A stretch of DNA of 64,000 nucleotides, taken from the NCBI RefSeq assembly GCF_042646425.1, contig NZ_JBHRTR010000031.1, forward strand, positions 62,001 to 126,000, in the 5' to 3' direction. The DNA comes from Marinibaculum pumilum. GTDB lineage: Bacteria; Pseudomonadota; Alphaproteobacteria; Ferrovibrionales; Ferrovibrionaceae. Made by a program: the position numbers and the translations under genes. The notes beneath the pieces were generated by a model. It was not told the origin of the DNA and made no database searches. It saw nothing but the letters and a program-made list of their open reading frames with translations. Below are positions 1-10,000 of the stretch, piece by piece (the first letter of the stretch is position 1; each line of letters starts with the position of its first letter).

Positions 1-73
1 CGAGGTGCATGCCAAGCAGCTGCGCGAGCTGCACATCCGCACCGTGATGCCGGAAGCGAAGAAGCCCGGCTGA
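1..73 (+). CDS. C-terminal end of an unidentified protein (partial)
   Basis: Only the last 23 codons are present, read from base 2 and ending in TGA at 71-73. The tail ends MPEAKKPG and is basic and helical-looking (KQLRELHIRT). Nothing in so short a stretch identifies a family, so no function is proposed. A strong terminator hairpin begins about 35 bases after the stop, so this gene is the end of its transcription unit. Confidence 0.6.
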   Translation, partial: EVHAKQLRELHIRTVMPEAKKPG

Positions 74-107
74 CCTTCTGGCGAAACGCCCGGCCCAAAA
101 AAGGCAC

Positions 108-143
108 GGCGGGGCCTGCCGGTCGCAGGCCCCGCCTTGTTTT
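108..143 (+). terminator. Rho-independent terminator of the upstream gene
   Basis: A perfect 12-bp GC-rich stem (108-119 with 125-136), a 5-base loop, then TTGTTTT. It closes the truncated gene at the left edge and isolates the marR transcription unit. Confidence 0.85.
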
Positions 144-148
144 CCGGC

Positions 149-174
149 TCATATAGTGTATATGCACGATATGA
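149..174. promoter_or_regulatory. Probable MarR operator overlapping the marR start
   Basis: This 26-bp imperfect palindrome matches its own reverse complement at 22 of 26 positions. The core at 156-167 is GTGTATATGCAC. It covers the ATG at 171, so a bound repressor would block its own gene. The same 12-base core recurs with a single base change at 712-723 in front of the next gene. Binding by the adjacent MarR protein is inferred from position and recurrence. Confidence 0.65.
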
Positions 175-665
175 GCGATGAAAAACGAACGGCCGGGAGC
201 GGGGAGAATGCTGGCGATGTCGCACGGGAGGCGGCCGATGCCTGCTTCTGCCTGCGTGCGCGGCAGGCCGCCCGCCTGGTGACGCGGCGCTATGACGACG
301 CCCTGCGGCCGGTCGGCCTGCGGATCACCCAGTTCACCATGCTGGCGGCGGTGACCGCAGCCGGGGGCAGTCTGTCCTTCAGCGCCCTGGCGGAGCGGCT
401 GGGTATGGATCGCACCACCTTCAGCCGAAACGTGGCCCCGCTGCGGCGCCGCGGTCTGGTGGTGCTCCGCGACGACCTGCCGGGACGCGCCCGCAGCGTC
501 GCCCTGACGGCGGAGGGCGCGGCGCTGTTCGCCCGGGCAGCGCCACTCTGGCGCCAGGCGCAGACCGAGCTGCGCGACCTCCTTGGCGATACCGACTGGC
601 AGGCGCTGGGGCAGGGACTCGCCCGTGCAGGGGCCCGCATGTCAGAGGCGATGGATCCGGCCTGA
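171..665 (+). CDS. MarR-family transcriptional regulator
   Basis: A 164-residue winged-helix repressor-type regulator. The N-terminal dimerisation helix holds Cys24 and Cys26 (CFCLRARQAARLVT), followed by LRITQFTML. The wHTH spans about residues 68-100, with recognition helix MDRTTFSRNVAPLRRRGL and a wing around DDLPGRARSV. Length and order are typical of MarR. ATG 171 was chosen. The in-frame GTG 156 and ATG 162 fall inside the palindrome and none of the three has a clear ribosome binding site, so the message may be nearly leaderless. The gene precedes a molybdenum hydroxylase with a matching palindrome, which suggests it controls itself and that enzyme. The ligand is unknown. The paired cysteines could sense oxidants, but many members of this subfamily have similar N-termini. 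Confidence 0.85.
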   Translation: MSDEKRTAGSGENAGDVAREAADACFCLRARQAARLVTRRYDDALRPVGLRITQFTMLAAVTAAGGSLSFSALAERLGMDRTTFSRNVAPLRRRGLVVLRDDLPGRARSVALTAEGAALFARAAPLWRQAQTELRDLLGDTDWQALGQGLARAGARMSEAMDPA

Positions 666-711
666 CCGAAGCCGGCCTGCCGGCTGTCCCCCTCTGTCTG
701 TGCGCTATGAC

Positions 712-723
712 GTGTATATACAC
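712..723. promoter_or_regulatory. Probable MarR operator upstream of the molybdenum hydroxylase gene
   Basis: A perfect 12-bp palindrome, GTGTATATACAC, lies 7 bases before the AGGAGG ribosome binding site of the hydroxylase gene. It differs by one base from the core of the palindrome over the marR start. Repression of this gene by the adjacent MarR is inferred. Confidence 0.65.
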
Positions 724-744
724 TTCATGAAGGAGGATGTCCGG

Positions 745-3294
745 ATGAGACATGAGCGCGACTTGATGAAGCCGCTGGCGCCCCTGCCTGCCGGCCGTCC
801 GGGCGATGAGTGGGCCATGGCGGCCGGGATCGGCGCACCGCTGCGGCGCCTCGAGGATGAGCGGCTGCTGCGCGGCAGGGGCAGCTTCACGGCCGACCTT
901 GCCGCCGGCAGCGGCGCGCTCGCCATGGCGGTGGTGCGGTCGCCGCATGCCCATGCGGCGATCGAAGGCATCGACCCGGCGGCGGCCCTTCGCCTGCCCG
1001 GCATGGTCGGCGTGCTGACCGCAGCGGATCTCGACCGGCAGGGGATTGCCGACCTGCCCTGCGACTGGGTCCCGCCTGGCATGACCGCCGCCCCCCTGCA
1101 CCCGGTGCTGGCGCGCGACCGGGTGCTCTATGCCGGGCAGCCGGTGGCGGCGGTGTTTGCCCGCTCTGCCGCCGCCGCGCTGGACGGCGCGGAAGCAATG
1201 GCGGTGCGCTACCGACCCTATCCCGTGCTGGCCGACCAGGAGGCGGCGCTGGCACCCGGTGCCGCGGCGCTGCACAGGGAGGCGCCGGGCAACCTGGCCT
1301 ACCGTTTCTGGCGGGAGGGCGGCCGGCCCGCTGCGGCGATCGCTGCCGCGCCGGTGCAATTGCGCCGGCGCTATCGCAACAATCGCCTGGCGCCCGCGCC
1401 GATGGAGGGGCGGGCGGTGTTGTCGACCTACGATCCGGCGGCGCGGCGCCTGACCCATGTCACGGGCAGTCAGCTGCCGCATGTCCACGCCCGTGCCCTG
1501 GCAGACTGCCTCGGCCTGCCGATGCATCGGCTGGACCTCCGCGCGCCGGATGTCGGCGGCGGCTTCGGTGCCAAGCTCTGCTTCTATCCGGAGGATGTGC
1601 TGGCTGCCGTCGCAGCGATGCGCTTCGGCACGGCGATCCGCTGGGAGGAAAGTCGCAGCGAAGGCTTCCTCGCCACCACCCATGGCCGCGACCATCTGCA
1701 GGAGGTGGTGCTGGCCGCCGACCGCGACGGCCGCATCCGCGGCCTGCAGGCGCGGCTGACCGCGGACCTTGGCGCCTATGCGATCGGCATGGGGCCCGGG
1801 GTGCCGGCGATCAATGCCGGCCTCTCCGTCAGCGGCCCCTATCGCATCGACGACCTGTCGGTGGAGGTGGTCGGCGTCTACAGCAACCGGACGCCGACCG
1901 GACCCTATCGCGGCGCCGGCCATCCGGAGGCGACCTACCTGATCGAACGAGCGGTCGACGATCTGGCCGCGGAGCTCGGTCTCGATCCGGTCGAACTGCG
2001 GCGGCGCAACATGTTCCCGCCCCGGGCACTGCCGCGGCGTCTGCCGATCGGATTCGCCCTGGATGGCGGCGATTTCGCCGCCACAATGGACAGGGTCCTG
2101 GCGATGGGGCGGGACGCCGGCCTGGCGGCGCGCCGTGCCGCGGCCCCGGTCGGTCATGCCCGCGGCATCGGCCTGGCGGTCTATTCGGAACTGAGCGGTG
2201 CCGCGCCGTCGATGGGGAAGGGCGCCGTCGGCTTCCGCCGCGCCGGGCATGAGAGCGCCCGGCTGGTGATGCATCCGGACGGGCGGGTCACCCTGTTCTC
2301 GGGCACCCACAGCCAGGGCCAGGGACATGCCACCGCGCTGGCGCAGATCGCGGCTCAGGTGCTGCAGGTGCCGGAAGCCGACATCGCCGTGGTCCAGGGG
2401 GAGGCAGGGCGGATCCCGTTCGGCACCGGAACCTACAATTCGCGCAGCATGGCGGTCGGCGGAGCGGCGGTGCATCGCGCCGCGCGGCTGGTGCTGGCAC
2501 GGGCCCGGCGGATCGCCGCAGGGCGTCTGGGCTGCCGGCCGCGCGACCTGGCATACCGGGACGGCCGCTTCATTGCTCCGTCGGGGCCGGCCGCCGTCCT
2601 GCGGCGCGGCGCGGCGGCACTGGGCCGGCGGGTCAAAGGGCAGGTGTTCCGCCGGCTGACCGGATTGGCCCTGCCGCCGGCCACCATGCCAGGGCCGGGC
2701 GCGGAGATTGCGATGGCAGAGGTGGCGCGGCTGGCGCATCTGGGGCACGACCTGCCGCTCGGCATGGCGCCGGGACTCGAAGCGGTGGCGAGCTTCGATC
2801 CGCGTGGCATGCCGGCGGCGAACGGCGCCCATCTGGCCCTGGTCGACGTGGACCTGGAGAGCGGGCAGGTGCGGCTGCTGGAGCATCTGGCCGCGGAGGA
2901 TTGCGGCACCGTGATCAACCCGCTGCTGGCTGCCGGCCAGGTGCATGGCGGCATCGCGCAGGGCGCCGGGCAGGCGCTGATGGAGGCGATGGTCCATGAT
3001 CCGGAGGGGCAGCCCTTGAGCGGGTCGTTCGGCGATTATGCAGTGCCGCGTGCCGCGGACCTGCCGGCCTTCGGGACCGGCCATGTCGTGACGCCCAGCC
3101 GGCTGAACCCGCTGGGGGCGCGCGGCATCGGCGAGGGCGGCGCGATCGGCGCCCCGCCGGCGATCGTCAACGCCGTGCTGGATGCGTTGCGGGCGCATGG
3201 CGTGACGGCGCTGGACATGCCGCTGTCCCCCGAACGCATCTGGCGCGCGCTGCAGGCCGCAGCGGACGGGGAGGCCGGCGCCGACGGCGAGTGA
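745..3294 (+). CDS. Xanthine dehydrogenase family molybdopterin-binding (large) subunit
   Basis: An 849-residue molybdenum hydroxylase large subunit of the CoxL/XdhB class. It starts with the usual GAPLRRLEDERLLRGRG block. It has the cofactor-contact loop VGGGFGAK near residue 270, GPYRGAGHPEA near 385 (the 'form II' active-site loop, where family members usually have Arg instead of this His), a QGQGHAT loop near 528, and the catalytic-Glu segment GIGEGGAIGAPPA near the C-terminus. ATG 745 has AGGAGG at 731-736. The upstream in-frame extension lacks any family similarity. Known enzymes of this class need a 2Fe-2S subunit and usually an FAD subunit to move electrons. Neither is encoded next to it, so partners must lie elsewhere or the protein works alone. 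The substrate cannot be predicted. It is probably controlled by the preceding MarR. Confidence 0.9.
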   Translation: MRHERDLMKPLAPLPAGRPGDEWAMAAGIGAPLRRLEDERLLRGRGSFTADLAAGSGALAMAVVRSPHAHAAIEGIDPAAALRLPGMVGVLTAADLDRQGIADLPCDWVPPGMTAAPLHPVLARDRVLYAGQPVAAVFARSAAAALDGAEAMAVRYRPYPVLADQEAALAPGAAALHREAPGNLAYRFWREGGRPAAAIAAAPVQLRRRYRNNRLAPAPMEGRAVLSTYDPAARRLTHVTGSQLPHVHARALADCLGLPMHRLDLRAPDVGGGFGAKLCFYPEDVLAAVAAMRFGTAIRWEESRSEGFLATTHGRDHLQEVVLAADRDGRIRGLQARLTADLGAYAIGMGPGVPAINAGLSVSGPYRIDDLSVEVVGVYSNRTPTGPYRGAGHPEATYLIERAVDDLAAELGLDPVELRRRNMFPPRALPRRLPIGFALDGGDFAATMDRVLAMGRDAGLAARRAAAPVGHARGIGLAVYSELSGAAPSMGKGAVGFRRAGHESARLVMHPDGRVTLFSGTHSQGQGHATALAQIAAQVLQVPEADIAVVQGEAGRIPFGTGTYNSRSMAVGGAAVHRAARLVLARARRIAAGRLGCRPRDLAYRDGRFIAPSGPAAVLRRGAAALGRRVKGQVFRRLTGLALPPATMPGPGAEIAMAEVARLAHLGHDLPLGMAPGLEAVASFDPRGMPAANGAHLALVDVDLESGQVRLLEHLAAEDCGTVINPLLAAGQVHGGIAQGAGQALMEAMVHDPEGQPLSGSFGDYAVPRAADLPAFGTGHVVTPSRLNPLGARGIGEGGAIGAPPAIVNAVLDALRAHGVTALDMPLSPERIWRALQAAADGEAGADGE

Positions 3295-3365
3295 TCCATG
3301 GCCTCCGGCGGTGCCTCCCGCGTAGAATGAGGGATCTCAACCCCGTTCGTTTCAGGGAGGACATC

Positions 3366-4322
3366 ATGGGGGCGTTGGATCCGGGCGCGAAGCTTGTGCT
3401 GGACCTGGTGGAGAAGGCGCAGGCCGAGGGCGCGAAGCCGATCGACCAGCAGACGCCGGCGGAGGCACGGCAGACCTACGAGAACCAGCGCGGCCCCCTG
3501 ACCCCGGAGCCGCCGGAGGTCGCCGCGGTCCGGGACTTCACCGTGCCCGGTCCGCGGGGCGAGATTCCGGTGCGGCTGTACCGGCCGGCCGGCAGCAGCG
3601 ACGGCACCGCGTTGCCGGTGATCGTCTTCTACCATGGCGGCGGCTGGGTGATCGGCAGCCTCAACACCCATGACGTGGTCTGCCGCGGCCTGGCCAACCA
3701 TTCCGGCTGCGCCGTGCTGTCGGTCGACTACAGGATGGGGCCGGAGGATCCCTTCCCGGCAGCGGGCGAGGACAGCTATGCGGTGCTGGAATGGCTCACC
3801 GTGGCGGGGGAGGGCCAGGGCCTGGATTCCACCCGGATCGGCGTTGCCGGCGACAGTGCCGGCGGCAATCTCTCCGCCGTGATGACCCTGATGGTGCGGG
3901 AGAAGAACGGCCCGCCGATCGCCTGGCAGGGTCTGATCTATCCGGCCACCGACATGCGCGGCGGCTACGAGTCGCGCAAGGCGTTCGGCGAGGGCTATCT
4001 GCTGACCCAGGCGGCGATGGACTATTTCGAGGGGCACTACCTGCAGGGGCCCGGACCGCGGACCGACTGGCGCGCCTCTCCCATCCTGGCAGACGACCTA
4101 GCCGGCCTGCCGCCGGCCACCATCGTCACCGCCGGCTTCGACCCGTTGCGCGACGAGGGCAGGGCCTATGCCGACCGGCTGCGCGATGCCGGCGTGCCGG
4201 TCACTTACAAGTGCTTCGACGGCCAGATCCACGGCTTCTTCACCATGGGCCGGGTGATCCCGGAGGCGGAAGCGGGGATCCGGCTTATCGCGGAAGGAGC
4301 CCGGGCCGTCCTGAAGCCGTGA
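3366..4322 (+). CDS. Alpha/beta hydrolase, hormone-sensitive-lipase family esterase
   Basis: A 318-residue carboxylesterase of the HSL (alpha/beta hydrolase fold-3) family. The oxyanion-hole motif is YHGGGW at 89-94. The nucleophile Ser164 sits in GDSAGGN, the acid is Asp259 in DPLRDEG, and the base is His289 in QIHGFF, so the full triad is present. There is no signal peptide, so it acts in the cytoplasm, probably on short acyl esters. ATG 3366 follows AGGGAGG at 3354-3360. It lies 71 bases behind the molybdenum hydroxylase in the same direction and may share its transcript, suggesting a small catabolic unit. The natural substrate is not indicated. Confidence 0.9.
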   Translation: MGALDPGAKLVLDLVEKAQAEGAKPIDQQTPAEARQTYENQRGPLTPEPPEVAAVRDFTVPGPRGEIPVRLYRPAGSSDGTALPVIVFYHGGGWVIGSLNTHDVVCRGLANHSGCAVLSVDYRMGPEDPFPAAGEDSYAVLEWLTVAGEGQGLDSTRIGVAGDSAGGNLSAVMTLMVREKNGPPIAWQGLIYPATDMRGGYESRKAFGEGYLLTQAAMDYFEGHYLQGPGPRTDWRASPILADDLAGLPPATIVTAGFDPLRDEGRAYADRLRDAGVPVTYKCFDGQIHGFFTMGRVIPEAEAGIRLIAEGARAVLKP

Positions 4323-4359
4323 CAGCGGCCGGGCCCAGGCAGCCCCGCGGGGTGGCTCG

Positions 4360-6882
4360 ATGACCACGGTCACCGTCACCGGCACGGCGGGCGCCGATGC
4401 CCTGGCCCTCACCGCCGGTCAGACGCAGGTCGTCTTCGACTGGCAGGGCGGGGCGGACAGCATCAGCTTCTCCTCCGGGGCCACCGATCTGCTGCACCTG
4501 GGGACGCCGACAGCCAATACCGTGATCGGCGGGGCGGGCGCCGACCTGGTCGCATTCACTGCCAATGCCACGGCCATGCTGGCGGCGCTGGAAAGCGTGA
4601 TCGGCACCGCTTCCGCCGAGGCGATAACCCTGTCGGGCGACACCACCCTAATGGTGGCGTCGCTGGACAGCCTGATCGGCTCGGCCTCGGTCGAACGGAT
4701 CACGGTCAGCGGCGATGCCAGCATCCTGGTTGGCGCCATCGACAGCATCACCGGCGCGGTGACATCAGACAACCTGACCGTCGCCCTGTCCGGCGCCGGC
4801 AGCACGACCATGGCCTGGATCGACCTGGTCATCGGCTCCGCCTCGGCGGAGCAGGTGACCCTGTCCGCCGCGACCTCGGTCACCGCGTCCGCGCTGGAGA
4901 CGGTGCTCGGCTCTGCCTCGGCAGAGCGGCTGACCCTCAGCGGTGCCGCGACGACCATGGTGGCGGCGCTGGAGACCCTGCTGGGATCCGCCTCGGCCGA
5001 GCAGGTCACCCTGTCGGGCGCCGCGACCGCCACGGTGGCCTTGCTGGACACCCTGCTGGGCAGCGCCTCGGCCGAGGTCGTGACCGTCAGCGCCGGCGGC
5101 GCTCTGCGGGCGCAGGCGATCGACACCCTGGTCGGCAGCGCGTCCGCCGATGCCGTGACCCTGGGCGACGACCAGTCCGGCGGCCTGGTCAACCTGCTGA
5201 CCGGCGCGGACAGCCTGGCGCTGAACAGCGCCTCCCTGGCGGGCTTCGACATCTCCGCCTTCAATGTGGAGACCCTGGTGGGCAGCGCCACCGGCGACCG
5301 GGTCACCCTGGGCGGCGCGGCGGGCGCGACGACCACCGTGGCCCTGGTCGAGACCCTGATCGGCAGCGGTACCGCCGATCTGGTGACCCTGAGCGCCGCC
5401 GCCACGATGACCGCGGCCAACATGGAGTCCCTGGTCGGCTCCGCCTCTGCCGAGCAGGTCACCCTCAGTGCGGCGCAGACGCTGGGGGTGGGCGGCATCG
5501 ACACCCTGGTCGGCAGCGCCTCCCTGGAATGGGTGACGATGGCGTCCGGTGGCGGCACCCTGCGGGCATCCGCCCTGGACACCCTGGTCGGCACGGCCGG
5601 CGCGGCGGAGCATGTCACCCTGGGCGCCGCCCAGACCGCCGGCATCGTCAACCTGCTGGGCGGCAATGACCGGCTGCAGCTGGCCGATGCCGACACCACC
5701 CTCAGTGCCTACAACGTGGAGACGGTGACCGGCGGCACCGGCAGCGACTATGTCACCCTGGGCGGCGCGGTGGGCCAGACCGGCACCGCGTCAGCGCTGG
5801 AGACGCTGGTCGGCACGGCGAACGCCGATATCGTCACGGTCGGCAGTGCGCAGACCACGGGCCTGTTCAACCTGCTGGGCGGGGCCGATATCCTGAACCT
5901 GTCGGACGGCGTCAACATCGTCACCGCCTACAATGCGGAGACCGTCACCGGCGGCGCCAGTATCGACACCGTCAGCCTGGGCGGCGCCGGCAATACGACG
6001 GTTCAGGTCTCCGCGGTGGAAACCCTGATCGGGGTGGACGGGGCAGGGCGCTGGGTGGCCCTGTCGGGCGCCGCCACGGCGACCGCGTCCGCCATCGACA
6101 CCCTGGTGGGCACCAGCGCCGACGACAGGCTGACCCTGGGCGCCGCCGCGACCGGCAGCATCGTCAACGCGCTTTCGGGCAGCGACAGCCTGACCCTGGC
6201 CGACGGCAGCAACGCGATTTCCGCCTACAATGTCGAGACGGTGACCGGCGGCAGCGGCGCGGACAATGTGATGCTGGGCGGCAATGCGGCGCAGACCGTC
6301 AGCGCCTCGGGCGTGGAGACCCTGGCCGGCTCCGCCCATGACGACACCCTCACCGTCACCGCGGGCAGCACCCGGGTGGTGGGCAATGCCGGCGCCGACA
6401 CGGTCTCGCTGCAGAACGGCGCGGGCACGGAGGCGGTCGGCTATGCCGCCCAGACCGATGGCAGCGCCTTCGGCACCGCCAGCGGGGCGGACACCATCCT
6501 GAACTTCCAGTCCGGCACCGACAGCCTCACCGTGCCGTCGGGCAGCATCCTGGAAAGCGCGGTAGATGCCAGCGGCAACGGCAGCCTGTCCCTGGTGACC
6601 CGCGGCCAGGGCGCGGTGGTGCTGGGCAGCGACGAGATGGTCTATCTCAGCGCGACGGCGTCGACCGGCAGCCTCGCCTCCAGCAGCCTGACCGGCTTCC
6701 TGTCGGCGCTCGGAACCGTCAGCGGCACGGGCCGTGCGCTGGTGCTCGCCAATGACGGGGTCAATTCCGGCCTCTACTACCTGAACGACTTCGGCGGCGG
6801 CGGCATCGAGGCCGCCAATGTCCGCATGCTCGGCCTGTTCCAGAGCACCGTCCTGCAGAGCAGCGATGTCAGCCTGCCGTGA
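4360..6882 (+). CDS. Large repeat (beta-solenoid) putative surface or secreted protein, copy 1
   Basis: This 840-residue protein is built almost wholly of ~23-residue units of the form ALETLLGSASAEQVTLSGA, alternating further on with ~46-residue double units containing NLLGGADxLxLxDG and AYNVETVTGGxGxDxVxLGG. The latter resemble degenerate RTX/hemolysin-type calcium repeats (GGxGxD), but the canonical nonapeptide is not regular. I see no lysine and no cysteine anywhere. It is rich in Ala, Gly, Thr, Ser and Asp, so very acidic. It has no signal peptide. A non-repeat C-terminal domain of ~150 residues (from about GYAAQTDGSAFGT, including ALVLANDGVNSGLYYLNDF) is shared with the next gene and may be a type I secretion or surface-anchoring signal. 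It resembles what is called the bluetail domain, though I cannot verify that. No transporter genes are adjacent. Confidence 0.8.
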   Translation: MTTVTVTGTAGADALALTAGQTQVVFDWQGGADSISFSSGATDLLHLGTPTANTVIGGAGADLVAFTANATAMLAALESVIGTASAEAITLSGDTTLMVASLDSLIGSASVERITVSGDASILVGAIDSITGAVTSDNLTVALSGAGSTTMAWIDLVIGSASAEQVTLSAATSVTASALETVLGSASAERLTLSGAATTMVAALETLLGSASAEQVTLSGAATATVALLDTLLGSASAEVVTVSAGGALRAQAIDTLVGSASADAVTLGDDQSGGLVNLLTGADSLALNSASLAGFDISAFNVETLVGSATGDRVTLGGAAGATTTVALVETLIGSGTADLVTLSAAATMTAANMESLVGSASAEQVTLSAAQTLGVGGIDTLVGSASLEWVTMASGGGTLRASALDTLVGTAGAAEHVTLGAAQTAGIVNLLGGNDRLQLADADTTLSAYNVETVTGGTGSDYVTLGGAVGQTGTASALETLVGTANADIVTVGSAQTTGLFNLLGGADILNLSDGVNIVTAYNAETVTGGASIDTVSLGGAGNTTVQVSAVETLIGVDGAGRWVALSGAATATASAIDTLVGTSADDRLTLGAAATGSIVNALSGSDSLTLADGSNAISAYNVETVTGGSGADNVMLGGNAAQTVSASGVETLAGSAHDDTLTVTAGSTRVVGNAGADTVSLQNGAGTEAVGYAAQTDGSAFGTASGADTILNFQSGTDSLTVPSGSILESAVDASGNGSLSLVTRGQGAVVLGSDEMVYLSATASTGSLASSSLTGFLSALGTVSGTGRALVLANDGVNSGLYYLNDFGGGGIEAANVRMLGLFQSTVLQSSDVSLP

Positions 6883-7027
6883 GGCCTTCCCGACCCTGAG
6901 CAGTGCCCGACCCGGAGATGCACCCGGCCCCGGGGATCTGCCCGCTCCGCCGGCACGACCGCTTGGCTTGGCATGCCGCATGACGCAATAGTTGCGCCCT
7001 GCAATCGGCAGGCATGACGGGGCGGCA

Positions 7028-10000
7028 ATGACGACGGTTACCATTACCGATACCAGCGACGGCGACCTGATCGCGCTGACGGCGACGCAGACCCAGGCGA
7101 TCTTCGACTACCAGGGCGGCGCCGACATCATCACCTTCCGCAATGTGCCGACGGAGATGCTGCACCTGGGCATGCCGACCGCGAACACGGTGGTCGGCGG
7201 CGCCTGCGCCGACACCCTGCTGCTGTCCAATGCCGCCGCCGTCACGGTCGGCCTGGTCGAGACGGTGATCGGCAGCTCCGCCAGCGACACGGTTTCGTTC
7301 TACCTGCCGGTCACCCATGCGGTGGTGAACCTGATGGGCAACGGCGACACCCTGCTCCTGACCGGCAGCGACAACAGCCTGACCGTCTACAACGTAGAGC
7401 GGATCTTCGGCGGGACAGGGGCCGATTCCGTCACCCTGGGAAGTTCGGAGGGCGGCGCGACGACGACGGTCGCCGGCATCGAGACGCTGCTCGGCAGCAG
7501 CGCCGCGGAGCATGTCACCCTCAGCGGGGCGCAGACCCTGACTGTCGCGGCCATCGACAGCCTGGTGGGCGGCATCGCCGGCGAGCGGATCGACCTCAGT
7601 GGCGATGGCGCCGTAACGGTGGCGGGCATCGACACGGTGGTGGGCGCGGCTTCCGCTACCCAGGCCCTGTCGCTTTCCGGTGGCGGCCGGGTGACGGTTG
7701 CCGCCGTCGACACGGTTCTGGGCTCGTCGGCGGGCGACCGGGTCGACCTGTCCGGCGGCGGCCTCGTCACCGTGGCGGGGCTGGAGACCGTGACCGGCAC
7801 CGGCAGCGGCGTGCAGGTCGCCCTGTCCGGTGCGGGCAGCGTGACGGTGGCCGGGCTCGACAGCCTGGCCGGCAGTGGCGGCGGCGACTTCGTCACGGTC
7901 AGCGGCGCACCGACGATGACGGTCTCCGGCATCGAGACCCTGGTCGGCGGGAGTACCGGGCAGCACGATGCATCCGCATTCGAGCGGATCATGGTCAGCG
8001 GCGATGCGAGCATGACGGTCGCCCATATCGAGAGCCTGTTCGGCGCCGTCTCCGACAGCGTGACCGTGACCCTGTCGGCCGCCAGCACGCTGACCGTATC
8101 GGGCGTGGAGTCCGTGCTCGGTTCCGCCTCCACCGATCGCCTGATCATCACCGGCGCGGGCAACACGACGGCGGCGGGGATCGACATCCTCACCGGCGCC
8201 GGCACCGTCGACCAGGTCGCCCTGTCCGGCGACAACACCATGTCGGTCGCCAATGTCGAGACCTTGATCGGCTCGACCGCGACCGACCATGTGACGGTCA
8301 GCGGCGACGTGACGATGACGGTCAGCCAGATCGATTCCATTGTGGGCAGCTTCCGCTACGAATGGATCAACGCCACCGGTCCCGGCACCATGATCGCCCG
8401 CGACATCGACACCCTGGTCGCCGGCGGCGATCAGGCGGAGAACGTGACCCTGGCGGTCGCCCAGAACGGAGCGATCATCAACCTGCTGGCCGGCGCCGAC
8501 CGGCTGCAGCTGGCAGACGGCAGCAACGCGGTCAGCGCCTTCAACATCGAGACGGTGACCGGCGGGACCGGCGCGGACGCCGTCAGCCTGGGCGGCGCCG
8601 GCGGCAATACCGTCCAGGTCGCCGCAGTGGAGACGCTCAGCGGCAATGCCGACCTGCAGTCCGTCACCCTCGGCGCCGCCGGAACCGTGACGGTCTCCGG
8701 GGTGGAGACGGTGACCGGCGCGGGGGGCGGGGACTGGGTGGCGCTCAGCGGCGGCGGCAGCCTGACGGCCAGTTCGGTGGCGACCCTGGTCGGCACCGCG
8801 GCCGCGGCCGACGCGGTCACCCTGGCCGCCGCGCAGAGCGGCAACATCGTGAACCTGCTCGGCGGCGGCGACAGCCTGGCCCTCGCCGCCGGTGGCAACA
8901 GCCTCAGCGCCTACAACGTGGCAAGCCTGAACGGCGGCGCCGGGGCGGACTGGGTCTGGATCGGCGGGGCGTCCGGGCAGAGCCTGACCGCGGCGGCAAC
9001 GGAAACCCTGGTGGCGGGCGCGCAGGGCGATGCCGTGACCCTGGCGGCGGCCCAGACCGGCGCCATCGTGAACCTTCTGGGCGGCAGCGACAGCCTCGCC
9101 CTGGCGGATGGCGGCAACAGCCTCAGCGCCTTCAACGTGGAGAGCATCGCCGGCGGCGGCGCCGCCGATGCGGTATCGCTGGGTGGTGCCGGCGCGACGA
9201 CCGCCACGGTGCAGGCTGTCGAGACCCTGCTCGGCATCGGCGGTGCCGGGCGCTGGGTGACCATCTCCGGCCCCTCGACGGTGACCGCCGGCGGCATCGA
9301 CACCCTGGTGGGCAGCGGCGGCGACGACAGCTTCGAGATGGCTGCCGCTGCCAGCGGCGTCATCGTCAACGGCCTGGACGGTGCCGACAGCCTGACCCTG
9401 TCCAGCGGCTCCAACCTGCTCACCGTCTACAACATCGAAACCCTCTACGCCGGCGCCGGATCCGATAGAATCCAGCTGGCGGGCGCGACCGGCCAGACCG
9501 TGGCGCTGGAGGCCGTGGAGACCACCATCGGGACTGCGGCGGCGGACCAAGTGACGGTGCTGCACGGCCTGGCGCTCATCGAAGGTGCCGGCGGCGCCGA
9601 CACCTTGGTCCTGACGGGCAATGGCGGCTTCGCCATTGCGGCCTATGGCGCGCAGTCCGATGGCGGCGGTTTCGGCAGCCCCACCGGCCATGACATGGTC
9701 ACCGGCTTCGACACCGGTACCGTCTACAACGGCACCTACTATGCCGATGGCGACCGGCTGTGGGTCACTGCGGGCAGCAGCCTGGAGGCCGATCTCGACG
9801 CTGACGGCAACGGCACCCTGTCGATGACCAGCCGCGGGCAGGGCGCCGTCAACCTCAGCGCCGACGAAATGGTCTACCTGACCCAGGCCGTCGCCTCGGG
9901 GGGGCTGGAGAGCGCGGGCTTTGCCGACCTGCTGTCCGCCCTGGGCAGCATTGCCGGCACCGGAACCGCGCTGGTCCTTGCCAATGACGGCACCAGTTCC

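Noticed and set aside
421..3198. A 925-codon open frame on the minus strand opposite the molybdenum hydroxylase gene
   Set aside because: It is a GC-rich shadow frame with no family similarity and a Arg/His/Gln-rich composition; the plus-strand frame carries all diagnostic motifs.
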